Origin: Anaerocolumna sp. AGMB13025
Lineage (GTDB): Bacteria > Bacillota > Clostridia > Lachnospirales > Lachnospiraceae
Direction: 5' to 3'
Length of the DNA: 64,000 bases
Assembly (NCBI RefSeq): GCF_029689925.1
Contig: NZ_CP121445.1
Coordinates: 1,543,001 to 1,607,000, forward strand
Shown: one piece after another, positions 7,741 to 15,316 of the stretch
Numbering within the stretch: position 1 is the first letter of the stretch
How the letters are laid out: every line of letters starts with the position of its first letter
Program-made: the position numbers and the translations under genes
Notes under the pieces: generated by a model
Database searches by the model: none
What the model saw: only the letters and a program-made list of their open reading frames with translations
Told to the model about the DNA's origin: nothing

Positions 7741-8673
7741 ATGAAATTATCAAAATTAGACTATGTATGTATAAGGAACTGGATGTACCGCAATGCAAGA
7801 CCCCTTGATTTGGCTAGATGGCAGTATCATTTTGAAAATGGAGAAAAGAATAGGGTATTAGAAGTACTAGCTGCCTATCAGAATGATGACGGAGGTTTTG
7901 GACATGCTCTGGAGGAGGATTCCTGGAATGTTGATTCTGCACCAATTCAGACCGGCACGGCGATCCAGATACTAAGTGAGATTGGTTATTCAGATAAAAG
8001 TCATCCGATTATTCAGGGAATATTAAACTATCTTGATATGGGTAAGGACTATAAGGAAGGATACTGGCTGTCTGAAGTGCCCTCCAATAACCAATATCCC
8101 CATGCACCCTGGTGGACCTTTGGTGAAAGTGAACCAGTAAGTGCAAATTATAATCCTACTGCTATGTTTTTGGGATTCATTTTGTATTTTGGGGATAAAA
8201 AGAGCAGTCTTTATCAAAATACACGGAAAGCAGCAGCCCATATGATGGAAAAGGTTTCGGTTTTGCCTTTAAACAATATGCACGAAATAATGTGTTTTCT
8301 GATCTATTTGGATTATCTGAAAAAGACGGATGTTATCCTAGAGGGCAGCCAGGTCTTTGCGGAAAAGATAAGACAAGCAGTTCATACTACAATTAATCCT
8401 AAAACAGAGGAATGGGCAGATACTTATGCCTGCAAACCCTCTAATATGTTTGACACTCCGGATAGTGCTTATTATGTGGATAATAAACAATTAGCGGATT
8501 ACCAGTGCCAGTTCCTGATTAACTCCAGAAATTCAGCGGGAGTCTGGAATATTACCTGGGACTGGGGCGGCAATTATGAGAAAGAATTTGCCATAGCAGA
8601 AAACTGGTGGAAAGGTGAGCTGGTAATTAAAAATATGTTATACCTGCGAAATTTTAGATGTATTGAACTATAG
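7741..8673 (+). CDS. alpha/alpha-toroid (prenyltransferase/terpene cyclase-like) protein
   Basis: 310 residues, no signal peptide. YQNDDGGFGHALEEDSW matches the QW-type motif of prenyltransferase/squalene-oxidase repeats, and PIQTGTAIQILSEIGY and LINSRNSAGVWNITWDWG look like further toroid repeats. AAAGGAG precedes the ATG. The family is common in Firmicutes as a stand-alone hypothetical protein and does not carry the catalytic DXDD of cyclases, so enzymatic activity is uncertain. It is flanked by the 18-bp tandem array and stands alone. Confidence 0.65.
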   Translation: MKLSKLDYVCIRNWMYRNARPLDLARWQYHFENGEKNRVLEVLAAYQNDDGGFGHALEEDSWNVDSAPIQTGTAIQILSEIGYSDKSHPIIQGILNYLDMGKDYKEGYWLSEVPSNNQYPHAPWWTFGESEPVSANYNPTAMFLGFILYFGDKKSSLYQNTRKAAAHMMEKVSVLPLNNMHEIMCFLIYLDYLKKTDVILEGSQVFAEKIRQAVHTTINPKTEEWADTYACKPSNMFDTPDSAYYVDNKQLADYQCQFLINSRNSAGVWNITWDWGGNYEKEFAIAENWWKGELVIKNMLYLRNFRCIEL

Positions 8674-8820
8674 AAGCATATTACGGAAACCCTACTTTGT
8701 TTCTTTCATAAGGCAAGAAAGCCTGATTTGTTAAACTAAGATAAAATTATTTCAATTATAAATTAATTCCAAACAAATAAAGCGATATATTAAAAGTAAA
8801 TAAACAATTGCCCGAAAGCA

Positions 8821-8849
8821 TTGACAAGAAGTGCTTATGGCTGTATGTT
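8821..8849 (+). promoter_or_regulatory. sigma-A promoter
   Basis: TTGACA at 8821-8826, a 17-base spacer and TATGTT at 8844-8849, about 45 bases before the zinc-ribbon protein start. Confidence 0.6.
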
Positions 8850-8894
8850 GGTCTATAGGAATTAATTTAAAAGAAATGGAGGCAGGGTTTCATT

Positions 8895-9290
8895 ATGCAG
8901 GAGAAATTAAGAAGATTAATGATAGGCAGATATGGGATGGATCAATTAGGTAAATTTTTATCCTGGACTGCCATTATCTTACTGTTTATAACATTATTTT
9001 TTCGGAATAGGATAATTGAACTGATACCTTTTTTTATATTGATTATATGCTATTTTCGTATATTTTCAAGAAATATAAACAAAAGATATAATGAAAATCA
9101 GAAGTATTTAGCTTATCAAAACAGATTCCTGGGATATTTTAAGAATTTCAGGACGCGCAGTATGCAAAATAAAAATTATCATATTTATGCATGTCCTACC
9201 TGTAAGCAGAAAATCAGAATACCCAAGGGAAAAGGTAAGATTTGCATTACCTGTCCGAAATGCAAAGCGGAGTTTGTAAGAAAAAGCTGA
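8895..9290 (+). CDS. zinc-ribbon membrane protein
   Basis: 131 residues. Two closely spaced membrane segments (about 20-37 and 42-56), then a basic linker and a C-terminal zinc ribbon, CPTCKQKIRIPKGKGKICITCPKC, with four cysteines in two CxxC knuckles. GGAGGCAGGG precedes the ATG. Similar short membrane zinc-ribbon proteins are widespread in Clostridia with no assigned role. The ribbon suggests zinc or nucleic-acid or protein binding on the cytoplasmic side. Confidence 0.75.
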   Translation: MQEKLRRLMIGRYGMDQLGKFLSWTAIILLFITLFFRNRIIELIPFFILIICYFRIFSRNINKRYNENQKYLAYQNRFLGYFKNFRTRSMQNKNYHIYACPTCKQKIRIPKGKGKICITCPKCKAEFVRKS

Positions 9291-9357
9291 TCTGAAAGGG
9301 ATTTGTCAGTTTTTGACCTTTAATAAATAAATAATAAATAAGAAATCATCTGAGATA

Positions 9358-9418
9358 CAGGCATGGACTTTTGACATATAGGAAATATTTCCTATATGTC
9401 AAAGCCCCATGCCTGTTT
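9358..9418 (+). terminator. large intrinsic terminator hairpin
   Basis: CAGGCATGG(9358-9366)/CCATGCCTG(9407-9415) enclosing TTTTGACATATAGG/CCTATATGTCAAA, followed by TTTG. Very stable and probably terminates the zinc-ribbon gene. The rest of the gap to 9649 holds only the next promoter. Confidence 0.65.
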
Positions 9419-9533
9419 GAATAAGTATAGATGCAGGAACTAAACAGTATATTCTGCGGTCTGGCAGTCTATGGAATCATAGTATCCGTAACTGTGACTT
9501 TCGCTGTTTTCCGGTTTTTCGTTAATAATTCAT

Positions 9534-9563
9534 TTGACAATGATGAAATCCACCATATATAAT
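9534..9563 (+). promoter_or_regulatory. sigma-A promoter of the yvyF-like gene
   Basis: TTGACA at 9534-9539, an 18-base spacer and TATAAT at 9558-9563, about 85 bases before the ATG at 9649. Confidence 0.6.
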
Positions 9564-9648
9564 ATAAGAGTAACAAAACATGGATTGGAAGTATAGTTTA
9601 GTCTAATTTTTCGGAAGAATTACAAAAGCTTAAGGGAGTTGATTACGT

Positions 9649-10080
9649 ATGGACCCAAATAAAAGCGGTGAAATCCAGGAATGTAGAAGATGTGGCAGAA
9701 TGTTCTACTTTACAGGTGTTGGAAAGTGTATTTGTGCTAGCTGTAAAGCAGAGGATGAGGCAGAGTTTGAATCGGTAAAGAATTATATTTATGAAAACCT
9801 TTCTGCTACCATTATGCAGACCTCAAAAGATACAGGGGTTAAAATCAGCAGAATCAAAAGTTTTTTAAGAGATGGCAGACTCGTCATTCCAGATGGATCG
9901 GCAGTCTTTTTGAATTGCGAAGTATGCGGAGCGAATATTAAATTCGGAAGATTATGCAGAGAATGTGCAGATACCTTAAGCAAAGAGATGAAACAACAGC
10001 TTCAGGTCGATGAATTTCAGATTGGTGAAAAACCTAAAAGTTCTGATTCCGCCAGAATGAGGTTTTTAGACCGTTCATAA
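9649..10080 (+). CDS. YvyF-like flagellar-operon zinc protein
   Basis: 143 residues. An N-terminal zinc finger (CRRCGRMFYFTGVGKCICASC), a MerR-like helical stretch (TSKDTGVKISRIKSFLRDGRLVIPDGS) and a second finger (CEVCGANIKFGRLCREC) match the family annotated as flagellar operon protein YvyF in Bacillus. No other flagellar gene lies in the window, so here it stands alone. Preceded by a consensus promoter and followed by a terminator at 10111-10146. In the family it is linked to the flagellar chaperone region; its molecular function is not settled. Confidence 0.75.
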   Translation: MDPNKSGEIQECRRCGRMFYFTGVGKCICASCKAEDEAEFESVKNYIYENLSATIMQTSKDTGVKISRIKSFLRDGRLVIPDGSAVFLNCEVCGANIKFGRLCRECADTLSKEMKQQLQVDEFQIGEKPKSSDSARMRFLDRS

Positions 10081-10110
10081 AACTTGAGTATTTTAATATT
10101 GGGGGATTAG

Positions 10111-10146
10111 AACTACCTACGGTGAAAACAAGTCGGTAGTTTTTTT
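10111..10146 (+). terminator. intrinsic terminator
   Basis: AACTACC(10111-10117)/GGTAGTT(10135-10141) with a long T run, 30 bases after the yvyF-like stop. Confidence 0.75.
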
Positions 10147-10280
10147 ATTGCATAGGAAGCTTCTTCGAACTTACCTATGCAATAAAAAAGCCTTCCAGGC
10201 GGGATGCGCATGACGCACTTAAGGAAGATTGTCACTGTCGTGACAGTGCGTCAGCGCTAGAGTCTGGCGAGCCAGACTCT
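10147..10280. repeat. cluster of three stable hairpins
   Basis: ATTGCATAGG(10147)/CCTATGCAAT(10183); TGACGCAC(10211)/GTGCGTCA(10253) with inner CACTGTC-G-TGACAGTG; AGAGTCTGGC(10259-10268)/GCCAGACTCT(10271-10280). Together with the preceding terminator, four hairpins stand in a row between the yvyF-like gene and the thrS promoter. They may be repeat debris or a strong transcriptional insulator. Confidence 0.7.
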
Positions 10281-10327
10281 TTGTTCTTTTACAGGAAAAT
10301 TCTCAATGGAAAAGTTTCAATATGGGG

Positions 10328-10355
10328 TTGACAAATCATTTAAGAGTGCTATAAT
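10328..10355 (+). promoter_or_regulatory. sigma-A promoter of thrS
   Basis: TTGACA at 10328-10333, a 16-base spacer and TATAAT at 10350-10355, immediately upstream of the T-box leader. Confidence 0.8.
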
Positions 10356-10361
10356 CATTTT

Positions 10362-10618
10362 CAATATATCAAAAGCAATGACGGAAAGAGTAATTGGAAC
10401 AATCCATACAGAGAGAAGAACATAAGCTGAGAGTTCTTTATGGCAGTTTTCAGTGAAAACCACTCCTGAGCTGCAATGTGAAATAAACATTGCCGTATGT
10501 CTGCGTTAAAGAATAGGATTTGTTAGAATCTGAAGTAAAAAATTAAGGTGGAACCGTGCATTTGATATGGATGCACCCTTTAGTCAGCATTATTAGCTGT
10601 GCCAAAGGGTGCTTTTTT
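10362..10618 (+). promoter_or_regulatory. T-box riboswitch, threonine specific
   Basis: The leader contains the T-box core AAGGTGGAACCG (10545-10556) followed by the terminator GCACCCTTT(10573-10581)/AAAGGGTGC(10604-10612) and T run. In the stem I specifier region, GTGAAA-ACC-ACTCCTGAGCT places the threonine codon ACC at 10459-10461. The corresponding stretch of the valS leader aligns with GTA in the same place. Uncharged tRNA-Thr would favour the antiterminator and thrS expression. Confidence 0.92.
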
Positions 10619-10732
10619 GTTACCCGAAAACAGGTCACTAAGTATATCAATTACTTATCATGATTCAAGTGTCAAAGGTAATTATATGTTTGGCACTCGA
10701 ATCCTATCATCATGAAAAGGAGAAAAGGTGTA

Positions 10733-12628
10733 ATGAAGATTAGGTTAAAAGACGGTTCCATCCGTGAATATGAAAGTCCGGTTACGGTAATGGAAGCAGT
10801 AAAGGATTTAGGTTTGGCAAAAACAGCTTGTGCCGGAAAGGTGAATGGAGAGACAGTTGATTTACGTACTATAATTGAAAATGATTGTGAGTTAATTATC
10901 CTGACCTTAGATGAAGAGGAAGGAAAGTCTGTATTCTGGCATACTTCAGCCCATATTCTGGCACAAGCGGTAAAACGCTTATATCCAGACACAAAACTTG
11001 GGATTGGACCTGCGGTTAAGGAAGGCTTTTATTACGACTTTGACAGAGAGCTTCCATTTTCAGAAGAAGATCTAACAGAACTGGAAAAAGAAATGAAAAA
11101 GATAGTAAAAGAAGAACTCCCCATAAAGCGGTTTTCGCTGCCAAAAGAAGAAGCAAAAGCACTATTAAAGGCTAAGAATGAGCCGTATAAGCTGGAATTA
11201 CTAGAGGGTTTAAAGGAGAACCAGGAGATTAGCTTTTACCAACAAGGGGAGTATGTGGATTTGTGCGCAGGACCTCACCTTATGAATACAAGACAGGTTA
11301 AAGCATTTAAATTGACTACCATTGCAGGAGCTTATTGGCATGGAGATGAAAAGAATAAAATGCTTACCAGAATCTATGGAACTGCATTTACAAAACAGGC
11401 AGATTTGGAGGATTATTTTAATCGGCTGGAAGAAGTCAAACGAAGAGATCATAGAAAACTGGGAAAGGAACTGGAGTTGTTTTTATTACTGGAGGAAGGA
11501 CCGGGTTTTCCCTTTTTTCTTCCAAAAGGCTTAACACTTAAGAATACACTGATACAGTACTGGCGGGAGCTTCATGAGCGGGAAGGCTATGTAGAAATCG
11601 AGACACCAGTTATATTAAATCGGGAGCTGTGGGAGACTTCCGGTCATTGGTTTCATTTCAGAGAAAATATGTATACGCTGAAAATCGATGAGGAAGATTT
11701 TGCAATTAAACCCATGAGCTGTCCGGGTGGAATGCTTGTCTTTAACGCTTTCCCTCATTCCTACCGGGATCTCCCTATGCGGGTAGGGGAATTAGGTCTC
11801 GTCCACCGCCATGAAATGTCAGGAGCACTTCATGGGTTACTCCGTGTCAGATGCTTTACTCAGGATGATGCCCATATCTTTATGACCGAGGAGCAGGTAA
11901 GAGAGGAAATTAAGGGAGTTGCCAGGCTGATTGATGAAGTCTATCAATTATTTGGCTTTAAATATCACGTTGAACTATCTACGAAACCGGAAAACAGTAT
12001 CGGAAGTGAAGAAGACTGGGAACTGGCAACAAACAGCCTTAAATTAGCACTTAAGGATCTGGATATAGAATATATCATTAATGAAGGTGATGGTGCGTTT
12101 TATGGTCCGAAGATAGATTTTCATTTGGAGGATTCCTTAGGACGTACCTGGCAGTGCGGTACGATTCAACTGGATTTTCAGCTGCCTCTCCGTTTTGGAA
12201 TTGAATATACAGGAGCTGACGGAGAAAAACACAGACCGATCATGATACATCGGGTTATTTTCGGCTCCATAGAACGTTTTCTTGGTATATTGATTGAGCA
12301 TTATGCCGGTAATTTTCCATTGTGGCTATCGCCGGTCCAGGTAAAGCTTCTTCCTATTTCTGAAAAATTTACGCCTTATGCGGCCTTGATTCTTGACCAG
12401 TTAAAATCAAAAGGTATCCGCTGTGAGCTTGATAACCGGGATGAAAAGATCGGATATAAAATCCGTGAGGCCAGACTTTTAAAGATTCCATATATGTTGA
12501 TTGTTGGAGAAAAGGAAATGGAGAATAAAACCGTTGCCGTAAGAAATAGGGAACTGGGTGAACAGGGAAATCTAAAAATTGAAGATTTGATTGAAAGACT
12601 AGTAAGGGAAATCAGGGAAAAGGCTTAA
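10733..12628 (+). CDS. thrS: threonine--tRNA ligase
   Basis: About 631 residues. TGS domain (1-60), the editing domain with HTSAHILAQAVKRLYP (the HxxxH zinc-like motif) and the class II catalytic core: SCPGGMLVFN (zinc cysteine), VHRHEMSGALHGLLRVRCFTQDDAHIF (motif 2), IMIHRVIFGSIERFLGILIEHY (motif 3). The C-terminal anticodon-binding domain ends with GEKEMENKTVAVR. I use the ATG at 10733 because AAAGGAGAAAAGG lies just upstream; an in-frame ATG at 10712 adds MKRRKGV only. Controlled by the T-box leader. Charges tRNA-Thr in the cytoplasm. Confidence 0.96.
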   Translation: MKIRLKDGSIREYESPVTVMEAVKDLGLAKTACAGKVNGETVDLRTIIENDCELIILTLDEEEGKSVFWHTSAHILAQAVKRLYPDTKLGIGPAVKEGFYYDFDRELPFSEEDLTELEKEMKKIVKEELPIKRFSLPKEEAKALLKAKNEPYKLELLEGLKENQEISFYQQGEYVDLCAGPHLMNTRQVKAFKLTTIAGAYWHGDEKNKMLTRIYGTAFTKQADLEDYFNRLEEVKRRDHRKLGKELELFLLLEEGPGFPFFLPKGLTLKNTLIQYWRELHEREGYVEIETPVILNRELWETSGHWFHFRENMYTLKIDEEDFAIKPMSCPGGMLVFNAFPHSYRDLPMRVGELGLVHRHEMSGALHGLLRVRCFTQDDAHIFMTEEQVREEIKGVARLIDEVYQLFGFKYHVELSTKPENSIGSEEDWELATNSLKLALKDLDIEYIINEGDGAFYGPKIDFHLEDSLGRTWQCGTIQLDFQLPLRFGIEYTGADGEKHRPIMIHRVIFGSIERFLGILIEHYAGNFPLWLSPVQVKLLPISEKFTPYAALILDQLKSKGIRCELDNRDEKIGYKIREARLLKIPYMLIVGEKEMENKTVAVRNRELGEQGNLKIEDLIERLVREIREKA

Positions 12629-12913
12629 CCGGTATAAAAACTATACCATGAAAAGATTGATAATTACCAAATTCTGTATTATTATATAAGGTATAAACTA
12701 GTTTTTCGATAAATAGGCAGTTATAAGGACACGAATGAAATAATTTCAATCTTAAATGAATAAGGTATTAAAGAATGCATTGGGGTTACAGAAAAAAAGA
12801 CCTCATCCCGTAATTGGATTAATGGCGGAAGGGTGCTGTCTTTATCAGAACTTGGAATAGAACTTCTAAGTCATATTTCGTTGTTATGGAAGGCAGTTTA
12901 TTTAGGTGAATTT

Positions 12914-13516
12914 ATGAAAAGTAATTATAACGACATAATACGTAAGAATATGAACATTCATACCGACCGGTTACTGCTTAGAAAGTTTAACATGAAAGAT
13001 AAGGAGTCTGTACTTGCCTATGGGAGTGATGAACAGACACTAAAGTACCTGATATGGCCGGGAATTCGTGATCTGGAGGAAGCAGAAAGAGTTATTTTTG
13101 CCTATTATTCCAAGCCTGGAGTCTATGCTTTGGAATTAAAGGAAAGCAGACAATGTATCGGCTGCATTGATATCCGAATTGAACCACGACATGAAAAAGC
13201 CAGCTTTGGTTATGTACTTAACCGTAACTACTGGAATCATGGATATATGACAGAAGCCTTAGCCGTTATACTGGAATTGTGTTTTATGAAACTGGAGCTT
13301 AACCGTATCGAAGCGACTCATTATGCCGGTAATGAAGGTTCCGGCAAGGTGATGGAGAAAAGCGGGATGAATTATGAAGGCATTGCACTTCAGGAAGTGA
13401 AGATAAAGGGAGTTTTTCAGGATGTTGTCCATTATGGAATTACCAGAACCCAATGGCTTAATAAAATGGGACTGGATTTCGATCAAAAGACAGAAACGAC
13501 TTACGAAATGCTATAA
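12914..13516 (+). CDS. GNAT family N-acetyltransferase (RimJ/RimL-like)
   Basis: About 200 residues. IHTDRLLLRKF is the typical RimJ/RimL-type opening. ASFGYVLNRNYWNHGYMTEAL holds the acetyl-CoA loop region, and LNRIEATHYAGNEGSGKVMEKSGMNYEG is motif B. The start is uncertain: the ATG at 12914 has AGGTG nearby, an ATG at 12950 (MNIHTDR) is also possible, and the frame stays open back to 12833. The next GNAT begins 17 bases after its stop, so the two form a likely operon. Substrate unknown. Confidence 0.8.
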   Translation: MKSNYNDIIRKNMNIHTDRLLLRKFNMKDKESVLAYGSDEQTLKYLIWPGIRDLEEAERVIFAYYSKPGVYALELKESRQCIGCIDIRIEPRHEKASFGYVLNRNYWNHGYMTEALAVILELCFMKLELNRIEATHYAGNEGSGKVMEKSGMNYEGIALQEVKIKGVFQDVVHYGITRTQWLNKMGLDFDQKTETTYEML

Positions 13517-13533
13517 GACGAGGAGCAAACAGC

Positions 13534-13968
13534 ATGATAAGAGAAATAAAATACGATGATTTAAAAGGATTACTCCAATTATACAGGCAACTCCATGATA
13601 ATCCCCTGCCGGAAGAGGATGATAAATTACTGTCCTTGTGGGATAGAATCCTGGCTGATAAGGAGCAGCATATTATAGTTGCGGAGGAAGATGGTAAGAT
13701 AGTATCCTCCCTTGTAGTGGTAATTATACCCAATCTTACCCATAATCAGCAGCCCTATGCTCTGATTGAAAATGTGGTTACAGACAGTGATTACAGAAAA
13801 CGGGGGCTGGCTACGTCCTGCTTAAATTATGCTAAGGACCTGGCTCTAAGAGAAAACTGCTATAAACTTATGCTTTTAACCGGTTCTAAAAGTGAGAGTA
13901 CCTTGAAGTTTTATGAACAGGCAGGGTATAACCGTAAGGATAAAACCGCTTTTATACAGTGGATTTAG
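13534..13968 (+). CDS. GNAT family N-acetyltransferase
   Basis: 144 residues. Begins MIREIKYDDLKGLLQLYRQLH, and its acetyl-CoA binding segment is IENVVTDSDYRKRGLATSCLNYAKDLA with the R/Q-x-x-G-x-G/A pattern (RKRGLA). It ends FYEQAGYNRKDKTAF. GAGGAG precedes the ATG. Probably co-transcribed with the acetyltransferase before it. Substrate unknown. Confidence 0.88.
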   Translation: MIREIKYDDLKGLLQLYRQLHDNPLPEEDDKLLSLWDRILADKEQHIIVAEEDGKIVSSLVVVIIPNLTHNQQPYALIENVVTDSDYRKRGLATSCLNYAKDLALRENCYKLMLLTGSKSESTLKFYEQAGYNRKDKTAFIQWI

Positions 13969-13974
13969 TTAATT

Positions 13975-14089
13975 ATTCAAACTTCCTAGTTGTTTTTGTC
14001 TTGGTATACTTGATAAAATCAGCAATTAAGGTGATTAAGAAAGCATTGATTATGCTATTAATTTAGCTTTAGGGCCGATTTTATCAAGT
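13975..14089. repeat. dispersed palindromic repeat, short copy
   Basis: About 115 bases beginning ATTCAAACTTCCTAGTTG and ending AATTTAGCTTTAGGGCCGATTTTATCAAG. TGATAAAATC pairs with GATTTTATCA. A longer relative with the same ends lies at 33444-33787. It sits between convergent genes and runs to the last base before the stop codon of the membrane protein gene at 14089. Confidence 0.8.
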
Positions 14090-14898
14090 TATTGTGAGAT
14101 AAAATTATCTTTTTGGTTTAACTGGCTTCGTATAATTTCCAGGTATACATCATCTTTTTTATCGGGAGAAACTTTATCAGTTATATTAACGACAGACAGA
14201 AAACGTTCATTATCATGTAAAGCTTCGTAGTATTTATTTAATTGGTCAAGGGACTGCTTATAAACAATCAAAGTAGTACCGGCAATTACTTCAACAATGG
14301 CACCGCCTACTGCAGGAACCACGGCAGAACCTAGATTAATATCTAAAATATAGATCGAAATAATAGAGGATGCTATTAATGTAAAACCAAGCAGACACAT
14401 GGATACGGAGAGCCGGAAGGAACTTTTAGCCATATTTTTGCTTAACACATAATATTCCTTGATTTCTTTCATATTAATGGACATTAATTCTAAAATATCC
14501 GTGGTTTCCGTAGTATCGGAATTTTGAGAAACCGGATTTATTAAATTCGAATCAATTGAACCCGAATTATTTGGTACATTAGGATTTAAGTTCGTGTTTT
14601 TAGAATTCGGATCAGAAGGATCTAGAGCTATATTCCCTGATTCCTGTGCTGTGTATTTTGTTGGTATAAGGGAGCGGTGCAGCAGATTATAAAACTCATT
14701 AACCTCATTATAGGAATTTACGGAATTATTATCAATAAATATAAAGGCCGTAATTAGAAGAATAACATAAATAAATACTCCGGCCAGGATGATGATGGGA
14801 GCCGAAGAGAATTTTCCCCTTCCTGCAAGTAATAGAATAAAACAAACCATTAAAAAAAGTGCTCCTAGGAATATAATCACCAGTTTATATTTTCTCAT
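14089..14898 (-). CDS. membrane protein resembling the TRADD-N-associated two-TM domain
   Basis: 269 residues. Two N-terminal membrane segments (about 5-25 and 33-55), a low-complexity Asn/Ser/Pro linker (about 90-125), then a helix and two more membrane segments (about 160-215: SFRLSVSMCLLGFTLIASSI and VVPAVGGAIVEVIAGTTLIVY) followed by QSLDQLNKYYEALHDNERFLSVV. The second half closely resembles the membrane module described next to TRADD-N-like domains in predicted NTP-dependent conflict systems. No effector or NTPase neighbour is present, so a defence role is speculative. The start ATG follows directly on the GGGGGTAAATT of leader element copy 2, which therefore supplies its ribosome binding site. 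Confidence 0.6.
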   Translation of the reverse strand: MRKYKLVIIFLGALFLMVCFILLLAGRGKFSSAPIIILAGVFIYVILLITAFIFIDNNSVNSYNEVNEFYNLLHRSLIPTKYTAQESGNIALDPSDPNSKNTNLNPNVPNNSGSIDSNLINPVSQNSDTTETTDILELMSINMKEIKEYYVLSKNMAKSSFRLSVSMCLLGFTLIASSIISIYILDINLGSAVVPAVGGAIVEVIAGTTLIVYKQSLDQLNKYYEALHDNERFLSVVNITDKVSPDKKDDVYLEIIRSQLNQKDNFISQ

Positions 14899-14900
14899 AA

Positions 14901-15058
14901 TTTACCCCCATTGCATATCGCAGGCCGGCCTGCGATACTGCCTCAAATAATAAAAGGGTGAAAGAATCCACAAATGGCAACCTTTCTTACTTAAATCTTC
15001 TTTCACGCTTTACCCCCATTGCATATCGCAGGCCGGCCTGCGATACTGCCTCAAATAA
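14901..15058 (-). promoter_or_regulatory. two-hairpin leader element, tandem copies 2 and 3
   Basis: Two identical 50-base blocks (14901-14950 and 15009-15058, offset 108) each contain the perfect stem ATCGCAGGCC/GGCCTGCGAT, flanked on the reverse strand by GGCAGT upstream and TATGCAATGGGGGTAAA downstream. Between them a GTGAAAGAA/TTCTTTCAC hairpin forms the first half of the unit. On the reverse strand the final GGGGGTAAATT leads directly into the ATG at 14898. No other feature was seen in 15059-15230. Confidence 0.8.
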
Positions 15059-15233
15059 GGATGTGTGAAGATACTTTTTTCTTACCACTTCCTGTCATAA
15101 TGCAATCTTTGCGACATCCTATTACCTTTTACCTTTTTTGTTTAATATATAACTGTTAACAGTAAAATATAATCAAAATATTAGGAATCTTAAGATAATA
15201 AAAGCAGGAATCCTATGACCAATCTCAACCTCT

Positions 15234-15257
15234 AAAATCAACCGAACGGTTGATTTT
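15234..15257. promoter_or_regulatory. palindromic operator overlapping the -35 box
   Basis: Perfect inverted repeat AAAATCAACCG(15234-15244)-AA-CGGTTGATTTT(15247-15257). TTGATT (15250-15255) within it can serve as a -35 box, 18 bases before TATATA (15274-15279), so a bound repressor would block the ABC exporter promoter. The symmetry and the ACCGAACGGT core look like a TetR-family site. No TetR gene is adjacent; the nearest are at 29115 and 44433. It could alternatively act as a terminator, since T's follow. Confidence 0.6.
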
Positions 15258-15316
15258 TTCTTTTGCCATATTTTATATACTGTGGTTACAAAAAGAAAAG
15301 AAAGGAAGAAAAGAGT

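Noticed and set aside
12714..12795. Another copy of the two-hairpin leader (GGCAGT and TGCATTGGGGTTA are both present)
   Set aside because: The two blocks are about 55 bases apart with no matching stem between them and do not lead into a start codon; at most a decayed remnant.
14951..15008. Invertible promoter segment flanked by GTGAAAGAA/TTCTTTCAC
   Set aside because: The inverted repeats are only nine bases, there is no invertase gene nearby, and the same hairpin is part of the leader element at other sites.
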